From Pseudomonas kilonensis (GTDB lineage Bacteria > Pseudomonadota > Gammaproteobacteria > Pseudomonadales > Pseudomonadaceae): DNA of 64,000 nucleotides. Numbering within the stretch: position 1 is the stretch's first letter; each line of letters starts with the position of its first letter. The stretch covers positions 372,001-436,000 of the forward strand of contig NZ_LHVH01000024.1 in NCBI RefSeq assembly GCF_001269885.1. The letters run 5' to 3'. Of the stretch, positions 42,568-50,476 are shown piece by piece. The notes under the pieces are model-generated. The model did not search any database. It was not told the origin of the DNA and saw only the letters and a list, made by a program, of their open reading frames with translations. The translations under genes were made by a program, and so were the position numbers.

Positions 42568-43428
42568 ATGCGCCACCCTGTTCGCTCTTGCCGTTTCGTT
42601 TCGCTGTGCTTGCTTGCCCTGTTTCCTCTATTCGCCAGCCCCGCCCATGCCCGCGGCGAAAGGCAGCTGGTGGAGGCCATCAACGATTTCCGTAGCCAGT
42701 CGCGCCGTTGTGAATGGCGCACAGTACGTGCCACGCCGCCGCTGGTGCTGCGTTCAAGCCTGGGCTTGCCGATCGGCTTTCGCGGTGGCCTGCGGGACAC
42801 CTTGAAAGACGCCGGCTATCAAGCCCGGGCCGTGCGCAGCATTCGCTTGACCGATGCGCGGGACGCCGAAGAAGCCTTCGACATGTTGGCCGATGAACAT
42901 TGCGCAGCGCTGCTGGACAACCAGTACGCCGACATCGGCGTCAATCGGGTCGGTGATGAATGGCGCGTGGTGCTGGCGCAGCCCATGGGTGGCACACGGA
43001 TGAGCGACGCGGGTGCGGCGGACAAGTCGCTGCTGGCCCAGGTCAATGCCGCCAGGGCCAAGCCACGGATGTGCGGGCGCCAGCGCTTCGCGGCGGCCCG
43101 GCCGCTGAGCTGGAACGCCGCGCTGGGAACCGCCGCCCAAGGCCACAGCCGGTCGATGGCCCGCGAGAATTATTTCGCCCATCGCGACCCGGACGGTCGC
43201 TCCTCTTCCGATCGCGCCAAGCGCGCCGGCTTTCGCGGACGTAAACTGGGCGAGAACATCGCCGCCGGACAACGCTCACCGAGCCAGGCCATGCACGATT
43301 GGCTGGCCAGCCCAGGGCACTGCGCCAACCTGATGAACCCGATGTTCACCCAGATGGGCGCAGCTTCCGCCAGCGATTCGCGCAGTGATGCGGGGGTGTA
43401 CTGGACGATGGTGCTTGGCGCACCGTGA
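42568..43428 (+). CDS. CAP/SCP-superfamily secreted protein
   Basis: A 286-residue exported protein. The signal peptide covers about residues 1-28 (CRFVSLCLLALFPLFASPAHA). After an N-terminal region of about 110 residues, the CAP domain contains LSWNAALGTAAQGHSRSMARENYFAHRDPDG, the GRKLGENIAAG block and GHCANLMNPMFTQMGAA, including the characteristic His-Glu-His pocket. Bacterial CAP proteins are extracellular or periplasmic with poorly defined roles. Four Cys in the mature part may form disulfides. The ATG at 42568 lacks a strong Shine-Dalgarno. Confidence 0.87.
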   Translation: MRHPVRSCRFVSLCLLALFPLFASPAHARGERQLVEAINDFRSQSRRCEWRTVRATPPLVLRSSLGLPIGFRGGLRDTLKDAGYQARAVRSIRLTDARDAEEAFDMLADEHCAALLDNQYADIGVNRVGDEWRVVLAQPMGGTRMSDAGAADKSLLAQVNAARAKPRMCGRQRFAAARPLSWNAALGTAAQGHSRSMARENYFAHRDPDGRSSSDRAKRAGFRGRKLGENIAAGQRSPSQAMHDWLASPGHCANLMNPMFTQMGAASASDSRSDAGVYWTMVLGAP

Positions 43429-43452
43429 TGTGATCCCGACTTGCATACACCA

Positions 43453-43482
43453 TTGTGGCGAGGGGATTTATCCCCTCGCCAC
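43453..43482. repeat. Short perfect hairpin of the GTGGCGAGGGGA class
   Basis: TGTGGCGAGGGGA and TCCCCTCGCCACA are separated by TTTA only, so the two arms of the class are fused directly without the usual inner hairpins. A degenerate piece (CCCCTCGACACAGG) follows to 43504. It may terminate the CAP gene. Confidence 0.8.
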
Positions 43483-43523
43483 AGAGACATCCCCTCGACA
43501 CAGGTTTAACCATTGGTTTCGGG

Positions 43524-44057
43524 TCAGAGGCGAATGTCAGCAGCCGCCACCACATCGATCCGCGACACCGCACTGCTCAGCCGCCCCAATCGGTTGTTGT
43601 GATTGGCAATGATCTGCTCGGCGGCCATGCTGCCGTTGTCCACCGTGGAGTGGGCATCGGCCGCCAGAACCACGTCGTACCCCAGGGCATGGGCCTGGCG
43701 CACGGTGGCGTTGACGCAATAGTCGGTTTGCAGCCCGCAGATCACCAGGCGGTCGATGCCTCGGGCCTGCAACAACGGTTGCAGGTCGGTCTGGTAGAAG
43801 GCATCGGGGGTGGTCTTGCGCACCCGCAGGTCATCGGCAGCGGTCAACAGGTCGTCGGCCAGTTGCCAGGCGGCAGAACCATACGTCAACGAACCTTCCA
43901 ACTCTTCGTGCTGGATCAGGATCACCGTCAAGCCGAGGGCTCGGGTTTTGGCCGCCAGCTCGTTGATGGTCCGGATGATGCGCTGGCTGTCGAAGCATTC
44001 CTCTTCGCCTGAGCACAGCGCGTTCTGGACATCGATGATCAGCAATGCGGTGTTCAT
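43524..44057 (-). CDS. Isochorismatase-family cysteine hydrolase
   Basis: A 177-residue hydrolase with the family catalytic triad: D9 in LLIIDVQNAL, K81 in RVRKTTPDAF and C114 in CGLQTDYCVNAT. Members act on isochorismate, nicotinamide, N-carbamoylsarcosine or other amides; the substrate here is not determined. The start at 44057 follows GAGGGAAGG. It lies 40 bp after the gamma-glutamyltransferase gene on the same strand, so the two may form a unit. Confidence 0.9.
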   Translation of the reverse strand: MNTALLIIDVQNALCSGEEECFDSQRIIRTINELAAKTRALGLTVILIQHEELEGSLTYGSAAWQLADDLLTAADDLRVRKTTPDAFYQTDLQPLLQARGIDRLVICGLQTDYCVNATVRQAHALGYDVVLAADAHSTVDNGSMAAEQIIANHNNRLGRLSSAVSRIDVVAAADIRL

Positions 44058-44097
44058 GACCTTCCCTCTTCAAGCAATATCGGAGCCGTGCGATGAC

Positions 44098-45825
44098 TCA
44101 ATACCCCAGCGACAACCCGGTGTTGCGACGGGGGTCGTTGGCGCCATAGAAACGGTTCTTGCCCACCGGCTTGCCACCCAACGACGGCGCACCGACCAGG
44201 ATCGCGGCAATGTGGTTGGGGTCCTGCGGGCCGGCGAACTTGTGCCCCCAGCTCTCCAGCAGTTTCCGGGTATCCGGGCTGGCCGCAAAGGTCTCCAGGT
44301 TGGTTTCCTCCGGCATCCATTGCTGGTGGAAACGCGGCGCATCGACCGCCTCCTGGAGGTTCATGCCGTAGTCGATCACGTTGAGAATGGTCAGCAATGT
44401 CGCGGTGATGATCCGGCTGCCGCCCGGGGTGCCCACCACCATGACCGTCTTGCCGTCCTTGGTGACAATGGTCGGGCTCATGGATGACAGCGGCGCCTTG
44501 CCCGGCGCGATGGCGTTGGCTTCGCCCTGCACCAGGCCATACATGTTGGGCACGCCGACCTTGGCGGTGAAGTCATCCATTTCATCGTTGAGAATCACCC
44601 CGGTCTTGCTCGCCATGACACCGGCACCGAACCAGTCGTTCAGGGTGTAGGTGACCGAAACGGCATTGCCCCACTTATCGACGATGGAGTAATGGGTGGT
44701 GTTGCTGCCCTCATGGGGCGCCACGCCGGGCTTGATTTTCTGCGAGTCGCCGGCCTGTTGCGGCTCGATCGCGGCCCGCAGCTTGGCGGCGTAGTTTTTA
44801 TCCAGCAGATGGTCGATGGGGTTCTTCACGAAGTCCGGGTCACCCAGGTAGCTGTTGCGGTCCACGTAGGCGTGGCGCATGGCTTCGATCTGATAGTGCA
44901 TGCCCTGGGCCGAATGGAACCCCAGGTCCTTCATCGGATAACCGTCGAGGATGTTCATGATCTGGCACAGCACCACGCCACCGGAACTGGGCGGCGGCGC
45001 CGAGATGATGTGGTAGCCGCGGTAGTCGCACTCCACCGGAGCCAGTTCGCGGGTCTTGTACTTGTCCAGGTCGGCCTGGGTGATGATGCCTTTGTTGGCC
45101 TGGCTGGAGGTGACCAGGGCATCGGCGACCCAGCCCTTGTAGAAGCCGTCGGCGCCCTTGGCGGAGATTTCCCGCAGGGTCTTGGCGAGGTCTTTTTGCA
45201 CCAGCTTCTGGCCGACCTGCATGGGCTCGCCGTTGTGCAGGAAGATCGCTCCGGAGTCGCGTATGTCCTTCTTGAACACATCGGTGGCAGTTTCCAGCAG
45301 ATCGACATCGCCCTGCTCCAGGGTGAAGCCTTCGTCGGCGAACTTGATCGCCGGAGCGATCAGTTCCGCCCGGGGTTTGCTGCCGTATTTGCTCAACGCC
45401 AGTTCCATGCCGGACACGGTGCCGGGCACACCCACTGCCAGGTGCCCGCGGGTGCTGAGTTCGGGCACGACGTTGCCGTCCTTGTCCAGGTACATGTTGG
45501 CGGTGGCGGCCAGGGGGGCCTTTTCACGGAAATCCAGGAACGTCTTGCGGCCATCGGCCAGTTGCAGGGTCATGAACCCACCCCCGCCCAGGTTACCCGC
45601 CGCCGGATACACCACCGCCAGGGCATACCCCACCGCCACCGCCGCATCCACGGCATTGCCGCCGTTCTTGAGCACATCGACACCCACGTGGGTCGCCAGG
45701 TGCTGGGCGGTGACCACCATGCCGTTCTCGGCAGCCACTGGCGCCTGCGAGGCGGCTTGGGCATACAAACAGCTGAGGGTCAGGGTGGTGGCAACGAGGG
45801 TCCGGGCAAAGGATTCGAACTTCAT
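44098..45825 (-). CDS. ggt: Gamma-glutamyltransferase
   Basis: A 575-residue periplasmic Ntn-hydrolase precursor. The Sec signal is at about residues 1-25 (ending AQAAS). The large-subunit part has VDVLKNGGNAVDAAVAVGYAL and GGGFMTL. Autocleavage should occur before T376 in SNTTHYSIVD, the catalytic Thr of the small subunit. LSSMSPTIV and GTPGGSRIITATLLTILNVIDYG are also conserved. It hydrolyses glutathione and gamma-glutamyl compounds or transfers the gamma-glutamyl group. The start at 45825 has AGAGG upstream; the longer frame runs into a REP element. Confidence 0.95.
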   Translation of the reverse strand: MKFESFARTLVATTLTLSCLYAQAASQAPVAAENGMVVTAQHLATHVGVDVLKNGGNAVDAAVAVGYALAVVYPAAGNLGGGGFMTLQLADGRKTFLDFREKAPLAATANMYLDKDGNVVPELSTRGHLAVGVPGTVSGMELALSKYGSKPRAELIAPAIKFADEGFTLEQGDVDLLETATDVFKKDIRDSGAIFLHNGEPMQVGQKLVQKDLAKTLREISAKGADGFYKGWVADALVTSSQANKGIITQADLDKYKTRELAPVECDYRGYHIISAPPPSSGGVVLCQIMNILDGYPMKDLGFHSAQGMHYQIEAMRHAYVDRNSYLGDPDFVKNPIDHLLDKNYAAKLRAAIEPQQAGDSQKIKPGVAPHEGSNTTHYSIVDKWGNAVSVTYTLNDWFGAGVMASKTGVILNDEMDDFTAKVGVPNMYGLVQGEANAIAPGKAPLSSMSPTIVTKDGKTVMVVGTPGGSRIITATLLTILNVIDYGMNLQEAVDAPRFHQQWMPEETNLETFAASPDTRKLLESWGHKFAGPQDPNHIAAILVGAPSLGGKPVGKNRFYGANDPRRNTGLSLGY

Positions 45826-45893
45826 GAGTCGGCCTCTTCTTGTTTTAAAAAGTCGGGGGATCGCATCAAGAGCACAAGTGTCCTGCATCACCT

Positions 45894-45981
45894 GTGGGAG
45901 CAAGGCTTGCCCGCGATGGCATCGCCTCGGTTTTTCAGTCACGCCGAGGTGTTTGCATCGCGGGCAAGCCTTGCTCCCACA
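45894..45981. repeat. Inverted REP pair
   Basis: GTGGGAGCAAGGCTTGCCCG (left) and CGGGCAAGCCTTGCTCCCAC (right), perfectly complementary, around about 40 bp. It lies between the ggt and GNAT genes, which point away from each other. Confidence 0.88.
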
Positions 45982-46123
45982 TTTTTTGACGAGTGGCTGT
46001 TTCAGGACATTTCAGTATGGCTGGGTTTGGGTAATTCGCCCATTTCAAGTCAACCGGGTGACGCCACGGCAGCCTTTGGGATAGGCTCCTGCGGTTCATC
46101 TTGACTGCATAAGGACATCGCCG

Positions 46124-46555
46124 ATGACGCTGCGAATCGAACGCACGGATACGCCCACCGACCAGGAACGCCAAGCCATCATCGCCCCGCTGCGCGCCTA
46201 TAACACGGCCAAGACCGGCGGGACGGTGCCAGAACTGGTCGCGTGGCTGGTGCGGGACGAACAGGACGAAATTGTCGGGGGACTCTACGGCCGAGTGTTT
46301 TTCCGCTGGCTGTATATCGAGCTGCTGGTGGTGCCGGAACAGGCCCGGGGCCAGGGCACCGGCTCGACCCTGATGCAGATGGCCGAAGAACTGGCCCGGG
46401 AGAAAAACTGCGTAGGCATCTGGCTGGACACCTTCGACTTCCAGGCACCGGAGTTCTACCGCAAACACGGCTTCACGGAAATCGGCCAGATCGACGACTA
46501 CCCGCCAGGCCACCAGCACTTCTTCTTCCAGAAGCGCCTGACTCAGACCAATTGA
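46124..46555 (+). CDS. GNAT-family acetyltransferase
   Basis: A 143-residue N-acetyltransferase. The acetyl-CoA loop is ELLVVPEQARGQGTGSTLMQMAEELA (Q/R-G-x-G-x in RGQGTG). Strand 4 and beyond read IWLDTFDFQAPEFYRKHGFTEIGQIDDYPPGH. The acceptor is unknown. The ATG at 46124 is preceded by AAGGA. The promoter is between it and the REP pair at 45894. Confidence 0.88.
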   Translation: MTLRIERTDTPTDQERQAIIAPLRAYNTAKTGGTVPELVAWLVRDEQDEIVGGLYGRVFFRWLYIELLVVPEQARGQGTGSTLMQMAEELAREKNCVGIWLDTFDFQAPEFYRKHGFTEIGQIDDYPPGHQHFFFQKRLTQTN

Positions 46556-46566
46556 AGTACTGATCC

Positions 46567-46657
46567 TGTGGGAGCGGGCTTGCTCGCGAAGGCGGAGAAT
46601 CAGTCGACAACAATGTTGAATGATTGACCGCTTTCGCGAGCAAGCCCGCTCCCACAC
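46567..46657. repeat. Inverted REP pair
   Basis: TGTGGGAGCGGGCTTGCTCG (left) and CGAGCAAGCCCGCTCCCACA (right), around about 45 bp. It lies between the convergent GNAT and lipoprotein genes and may serve both as transcription end. Confidence 0.88.
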
Positions 46658-46683
46658 TCAATCCGGTTTTCAATTCGAGTTGC

Positions 46684-47043
46684 TTAAAGACACGTCGCCA
46701 ACGCCGCCAACCGGCGCTTGGCCACGAAGTCGTCATGCTTGGCGTAATAACTCAACTCGGTGCCCGTCGCACCGGCATGCAAATCGACAAACGATTCGGC
46801 AGAGCGGGTGTAGACCGTCGAGCCACCCTTCTTGCCCGGTTGCAGGTAGGCGCCAGCATCGACACCGAACACCGCTTCGTCCTGCCAGGAGAACTGCACG
46901 CACTGGGCCACGATCTGTTCGGGTTTGTCCGAGGTCAGGGTCTTGTAAGGGGCCTGGGTCCGGGCCTCGTTCATCGCCGAACCCGCACAGCCGGCCAGCA
47001 AGGTTGCGGCCAGGGCCACCGTCAACATTCGCATTGCGTTCAC
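46684..47043 (-). CDS. Small lipoprotein
   Basis: A 119-residue predicted lipoprotein: signal MNAMRMLTVALAATLLAGCAGS with lipobox LAGC (Cys19). The mature domain of about 100 residues (EQIVAQCVQFSWQDEAVFGVDAGAYLQPGKKGGSTVYTRSAESFVDLH) is of an uncharacterised type found in pseudomonads. A start at residue 4 (MRML) is equally possible. Residue +2 is Ala, so outer-membrane sorting is expected. It is divergent from the HTH gene at 47177. Confidence 0.8.
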   Translation of the reverse strand: MNAMRMLTVALAATLLAGCAGSAMNEARTQAPYKTLTSDKPEQIVAQCVQFSWQDEAVFGVDAGAYLQPGKKGGSTVYTRSAESFVDLHAGATGTELSYYAKHDDFVAKRRLAALATCL

Positions 47044-47176
47044 TCATCGAGAAAAAAAACGGACTGTAGCACTGCGACCCGGGCCTTCGTGCTGCTTTAC
47101 TGAAATTTACACGGGACATCGCCCTGCGATTCGCGCACCCTGTCGCGCCATTGCCACCAGCCACGCGGAACACCCC

Positions 47177-47437
47177 ATGACCCCCAACGCCGAATTCTAC
47201 AAACCCACCGCCGAATACGCCGACAAACTGATCAGCCAGATCGGCCAGACACCGTCCTGGATCGCCAAGCGCATCGGCGTCACCGACAAGCGGATTCGCT
47301 ACATCCTCGACGGCGAACGCACCGTCAAGGGCGAAACCACGCCGATCCAGATGACCTACACCGAACAATTCGCCCTCGAATGCCTGGCGGCTGCGGCCAA
47401 GGCCAGCAAGAAGCAGTCTGCATCCCCCAAGGAGTGA
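47177..47437 (+). CDS. Small HTH DNA-binding protein
   Basis: An 86-residue protein with a helix-turn-helix at about residues 17-48 (ADKLISQIGQTPSWIAKRIGVTDKRIRYILDGER), Cro/C1-like in outline. The C-terminal third is helical and Ala/Lys-rich. I do not recognise a specific family. It ends 2 bp before the next gene's ATG (47440), so the two are one operon. Phage-type regulators look similar, but no other phage gene is near and base composition is host-like. Confidence 0.7.
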   Translation: MTPNAEFYKPTAEYADKLISQIGQTPSWIAKRIGVTDKRIRYILDGERTVKGETTPIQMTYTEQFALECLAAAAKASKKQSASPKE

Positions 47438-47439
47438 CC

Positions 47440-47775
47440 ATGGCGGCAACCGAACAACAATATGAACGGGCCCTGGAAATATTTCTCGATGAGCGGCCCG
47501 AGCTGCGCATCGAGTTGGACCACCTCAACCCGCTGCTGGCCCAGGCCAAGGGCGAGACCGCCGCGCAGTACCGCGCCGAGCGGTTGCATGAAGCCTTCGA
47601 AGCCGAGGCCGAGCGCCTGGGCCTGTTTGCCTGGGAACTGACCCTGCAACTGACCGCCGCCTCACCCCAGGAATACCAGGCCCAGCGCCTGGAGGTGCAC
47701 AGGGAAGTGGCGGAAATGGCCGGGATGGAATGGGCGGAGTATTGCGAGTTGCATGGCCTCAAACCCCGGGACTGA
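47440..47775 (+). CDS. Small acidic protein, DUF6388-like
   Basis: A 111-residue helical, Glu-rich soluble protein (EQQYERALEIFLDERPELRIELDHLNPLLAQAKGETAAQYRAERLHEAFEAEAERLGL). It resembles small pseudomonad proteins of the DUF6388 type (from memory). No catalytic motif is seen. The start at 47440 follows AAGGAG. It is coupled to the HTH gene upstream; the pairing of a small regulator with a small acidic protein suggests a functional unit, but not a recognised toxin-antitoxin pair. Confidence 0.65.
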   Translation: MAATEQQYERALEIFLDERPELRIELDHLNPLLAQAKGETAAQYRAERLHEAFEAEAERLGLFAWELTLQLTAASPQEYQAQRLEVHREVAEMAGMEWAEYCELHGLKPRD

Positions 47776-47787
47776 GCACTTTCCCTG

Positions 47788-47919
47788 TGGCGAGGGGATT
47801 TATCCCCGCTGGGCTGAAGCAGCCCCTGGATCTGCCAACGCGATGTATCAGACAGACCGCAATGACTGGAAGAGGGGCTGCTTCGCAGCCCAGCGGGGAT
47901 AAATCCCCTCGCCACAATG
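47788..47919. repeat. Long inverted repeat, GTGGCGAGGGGATTTATCCCC class
   Basis: Arms TGTGGCGAGGGGATTTATCC... and its inverse ending CCCTCGCCACAA, each with the inner GGGCTG/CAGCCC hairpin, around about 45 bp of unique sequence. It separates the DUF6388-like gene from the tus operon. Confidence 0.88.
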
Positions 47920-48010
47920 AGCCTGATCCAGATCCTGTATTGAAGCCTCACAATCGCCCCACCGCCCATAAAGCATTATCATGGCCGCAGTTTTGCTGAT
48001 CGGGTCTGTC

Positions 48011-48403
48011 ATGAAGTTCGCCATCGCGCTGTTTTCCGCCGCCCATGCGCCCTCCTCGCGCCGTGCCTTGCTGTTTGCCCAGGCGGCGCTGGCGGGCGGG
48101 CATGAGATCGTGCGGCTGTTTTTCTATCAGGACGGCGTCTATAACGCCTGCGCCAGTGTCGTCACGCCTCAGGATGAACAAGACCTGCCCCAGCAGTGGC
48201 GAACCTTTGTCAGCGACAACCAGCTCGACGGCGTGGTCTGCATCGCGGCGGCGTTGCGCCGTGGGGTGTTGAACGAGGAAGAGGCCCAGCGCTACCAGCG
48301 TTCGGCGGCCAGTGTCGAGGCGCCCTGGGCCTTGTCCGGGCTGGGCCAGTTGCACGATGCGATCCAGGACGCTGACCGTTTGATCTGCTTTGGAGGCGCG
48401 TGA
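48011..48403 (+). CDS. tusD: Sulfurtransferase TusD
   Basis: A 130-residue DsrE-family protein. The sulfur-carrying Cys is C77 in DGVVCIAAALRRGV, matching E. coli TusD Cys78. TusD with TusB and TusC forms a hexamer that takes persulfide sulfur from TusA and passes it to TusE for 2-thiouridine synthesis by MnmA at the wobble position of tRNA. The ATG at 48011 is chosen because it begins the family N-terminus (KFAIALFSA). It is followed directly by tusC. Confidence 0.95.
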   Translation: MKFAIALFSAAHAPSSRRALLFAQAALAGGHEIVRLFFYQDGVYNACASVVTPQDEQDLPQQWRTFVSDNQLDGVVCIAAALRRGVLNEEEAQRYQRSAASVEAPWALSGLGQLHDAIQDADRLICFGGA

Positions 48404-48765
48404 TGGCCAAGTCTTTATTGCTCATCAGCCGCCAGGCCCCATGGTCCGGCCCCGGCGCCCGTGAAGCGCTGGACATCGTCCTGGCCGGCGGTGCGTTCGA
48501 CCTGCCTATCGGCCTGCTGTTTCTCGATGACGGCGTGTTCCAGCTCACGGCCGGCCAAAACGCCAAGGCGGTCCAGCAAAAGGACCTGAGCGCCAACCTG
48601 CAGGCGTTGCCGATGTTCGGCGTCGAGGACCTGTTCCTCTGCGCCGACAGCGCCGCCGAACGGGGTATCGCCACCGATACCCTGGCGCTGGGCGACGTGA
48701 AAGCACTGACCGCGCCGCAAATCGCCGCGCTCATTGACCGTTACGACCAGGTGATCACCCTCTGA
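48403..48765 (+). CDS. tusC: Sulfurtransferase complex subunit TusC
   Basis: A 120-residue DsrF-like protein (KSLLLISRQAPWSGPGAREALDIVLAGGAFDLPIGLLFLDDGVFQL). It is the second subunit of the TusBCD complex and has no catalytic Cys. The ATG at 48403 overlaps the tusD stop and has GGAGG inside the end of tusD. An in-frame GTG one codon earlier is less likely. Confidence 0.95.
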   Translation: MAKSLLLISRQAPWSGPGAREALDIVLAGGAFDLPIGLLFLDDGVFQLTAGQNAKAVQQKDLSANLQALPMFGVEDLFLCADSAAERGIATDTLALGDVKALTAPQIAALIDRYDQVITL

Positions 48766-49058
48766 TGTCGACTTTGCATGTGTTGTCTCATTCGCCCTTC
48801 GGCGATAACCGCCTCGCCAGTTGCCTGCGGGTACTGGGCAATCAGGATGCGCTGCTGCTGTGCGGCGACGCGACGTACGCGTTGCAACCGGGCAGCCCAC
48901 CGTTTGAAGTGCTGCAGGCCGCTGGCGTAAACCTGTTCGTGCTCGCCGAAGACCTCCAGGCCCGCGCCCTGGACACACCAGACTGGGCCGAAGCCATCAA
49001 CTATTCAGGTTTCGTCGAGCTGTCGATCGAGCACGACAAGGTCAACACCTGGCTATGA
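48765..49058 (+). CDS. tusB: Sulfurtransferase complex subunit TusB
   Basis: A 97-residue DsrH-like protein (STLHVLSHSPFGDNRLASCLRVLGNQDALLLCGDATYAL), the third subunit of the TusBCD relay. Its ATG shares one base with the tusC stop (TGATG). It ends overlapping tusE by 4 bp, so tusD-tusC-tusB-tusE are translationally coupled. Confidence 0.94.
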   Translation: MSTLHVLSHSPFGDNRLASCLRVLGNQDALLLCGDATYALQPGSPPFEVLQAAGVNLFVLAEDLQARALDTPDWAEAINYSGFVELSIEHDKVNTWL

Positions 49059-49390
49059 ACACGCTGAACGTGGGCAACCGCGCCATCGCGCTGGACAAGG
49101 ACGGCTACCTGGCCGACCTGGACGACTGGTCGGCCGAGGTCGCCACGGCCCTGGCCACCGCTGAGGACATCGAGTTGAGCCCCGAACACTGGGAAATCCT
49201 CGAACTGCTGCGCGGCTTCTACAACGAATTCCAGCTCTCCCCCGCGACCCGGCCGCTGATCAAGTACACGGCCCTGAAACTGGGCGTGGACAAAGGCAAC
49301 AGCCTGCACCTGAACCGATTGTTCAAAGGCACTCCCGCCAAACTCGCCGCCAAGCTGGCGGGCCTGCCCAAACCGACGAATTGCTTATGA
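49055..49390 (+). CDS. tusE: Sulfur carrier protein TusE (DsrC family)
   Basis: A 111-residue DsrC-type protein (LDKDGYLADLDDWSAEVATALATAEDIELSPEHWEILELLRGFYNEFQLSP; RLFKGTPAKLAAKLAGLPKPTNCL). The sulfur-accepting Cys is penultimate (C110), as in E. coli TusE Cys108. It accepts sulfur from TusD and gives it to MnmA. It overlaps ybiB by 4 bp (ATGA). Confidence 0.95.
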   Translation: MNTLNVGNRAIALDKDGYLADLDDWSAEVATALATAEDIELSPEHWEILELLRGFYNEFQLSPATRPLIKYTALKLGVDKGNSLHLNRLFKGTPAKLAAKLAGLPKPTNCL

Positions 49391-50388
49391 CCGACTTTCC
49401 AGCACTGACCCTTGAGACCCCGGCCGAACACCCGTTCGCCCAGTTCGTGCGCGCCCTGGGCAAAGGCAAGCGCGGTGCCCGCAACCTGACCCGCGAAGAA
49501 GCTCGCGAGGCCATGGGCCTGGTGCTCGACGAAAAGGTCGAGGACACCCAGCTGGGCGCCTTCCTGATGCTGCTGCGACACAAGGAAGAAAGCGCCGAGG
49601 AGATGGCCGGTTTCACCGAGGCCCTGCGTGAACGCCTGGTGGTCCCGGCATTGGCGGTGGACCTCGACTGGCCGACCTACGCCGGCAAGAAACGCCATTT
49701 GCCGTGGTACCTGCTGGCGGCCAAGTGCCTGGGGGAGAACGGCGTGCGGATCTTCATGCACGGCGGCGGCGCTCATACGGCAGGCCGGCTCTACACCGAA
49801 CAATTGCTGGGCTTGTTGCAGATCCCGCTGTGCCGGGATTGGCAGCAGGTCGGCAGCGCGCTGGACAACGGCGGCCTGGCCTTCATGCCGCTGGTGGACT
49901 GGGCACCGCAGATGCAGCGGATGATCGACCTGCGCAACACCCTGGGCCTGCGCTCGCCGATCCACTCCCTGGCACGCATCCTCAACCCGCTGGCCGCCCG
50001 TTGCGGCTTGCAAAGCATCTTCCACCCGGGCTATCAGGCCGTGCACCGCGATGCCAGCGGTTTGCTCGGTGATACCGCCATCGTCATCAAGGGCGACGGC
50101 GGCGAGATCGAAATCAACCCGGACGCCGACAGCCACCTGTACGGCACCACCGGCGGCGTCAGCTGGGACGAAGAATGGCCGCGACTGGCCGAGCAGCGCC
50201 ACGTCAAACCGGAAAACCTCGATCCCGAGCACTTGAAGGCGATCTGGCGCGGTGACGTCGAAGACAGCTACCCGCAACTGGCACTGATCGCCACCATGGC
50301 CCTGGCCTTGCGTGGCCTGGGCCTGGCTCGCGAAGACGCGTTCGACAAAGCCCGGCAGTATTGGGATGCCCGGGATCGTTCGATTTAA
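49387..50388 (+). CDS. ybiB: Anthranilate phosphoribosyltransferase-fold protein (YbiB/TrpD2)
   Basis: A 333-residue protein of the class III nucleoside-phosphorylase-like/TrpD fold (LTREEAREAMGLVLDEKVEDTQLGAFLMLLRHKEESAEEMAGFTEALRERL). Later segments VRIFMHGGGAHTAGRLYTEQLL and LRNTLGLRSPIHSLARILNPL match YbiB-type members, which bind nucleic acids rather than catalyse tryptophan synthesis. It is the last gene of the tus operon (ATGA overlap with tusE), suggesting a link to tRNA modification or DNA metabolism. The family function is not settled. Confidence 0.85.
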   Translation: MTDFPALTLETPAEHPFAQFVRALGKGKRGARNLTREEAREAMGLVLDEKVEDTQLGAFLMLLRHKEESAEEMAGFTEALRERLVVPALAVDLDWPTYAGKKRHLPWYLLAAKCLGENGVRIFMHGGGAHTAGRLYTEQLLGLLQIPLCRDWQQVGSALDNGGLAFMPLVDWAPQMQRMIDLRNTLGLRSPIHSLARILNPLAARCGLQSIFHPGYQAVHRDASGLLGDTAIVIKGDGGEIEINPDADSHLYGTTGGVSWDEEWPRLAEQRHVKPENLDPEHLKAIWRGDVEDSYPQLALIATMALALRGLGLAREDAFDKARQYWDARDRSI

Positions 50389-50476
50389 CCGATCATTAGC
50401 GCCCAACCTTTGCGCTTTTAGTTCGAACCTATGGGCATAGACTCGTCTCCAATATTTATTGAGCGAGGACATCCAG

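Noticed and set aside
50389..50476. Possible tRNA gene near the tus/serS block
   Set aside because: No acceptor stem, TTCRA loop or CCA-like end could be found here or in other gaps of the window.
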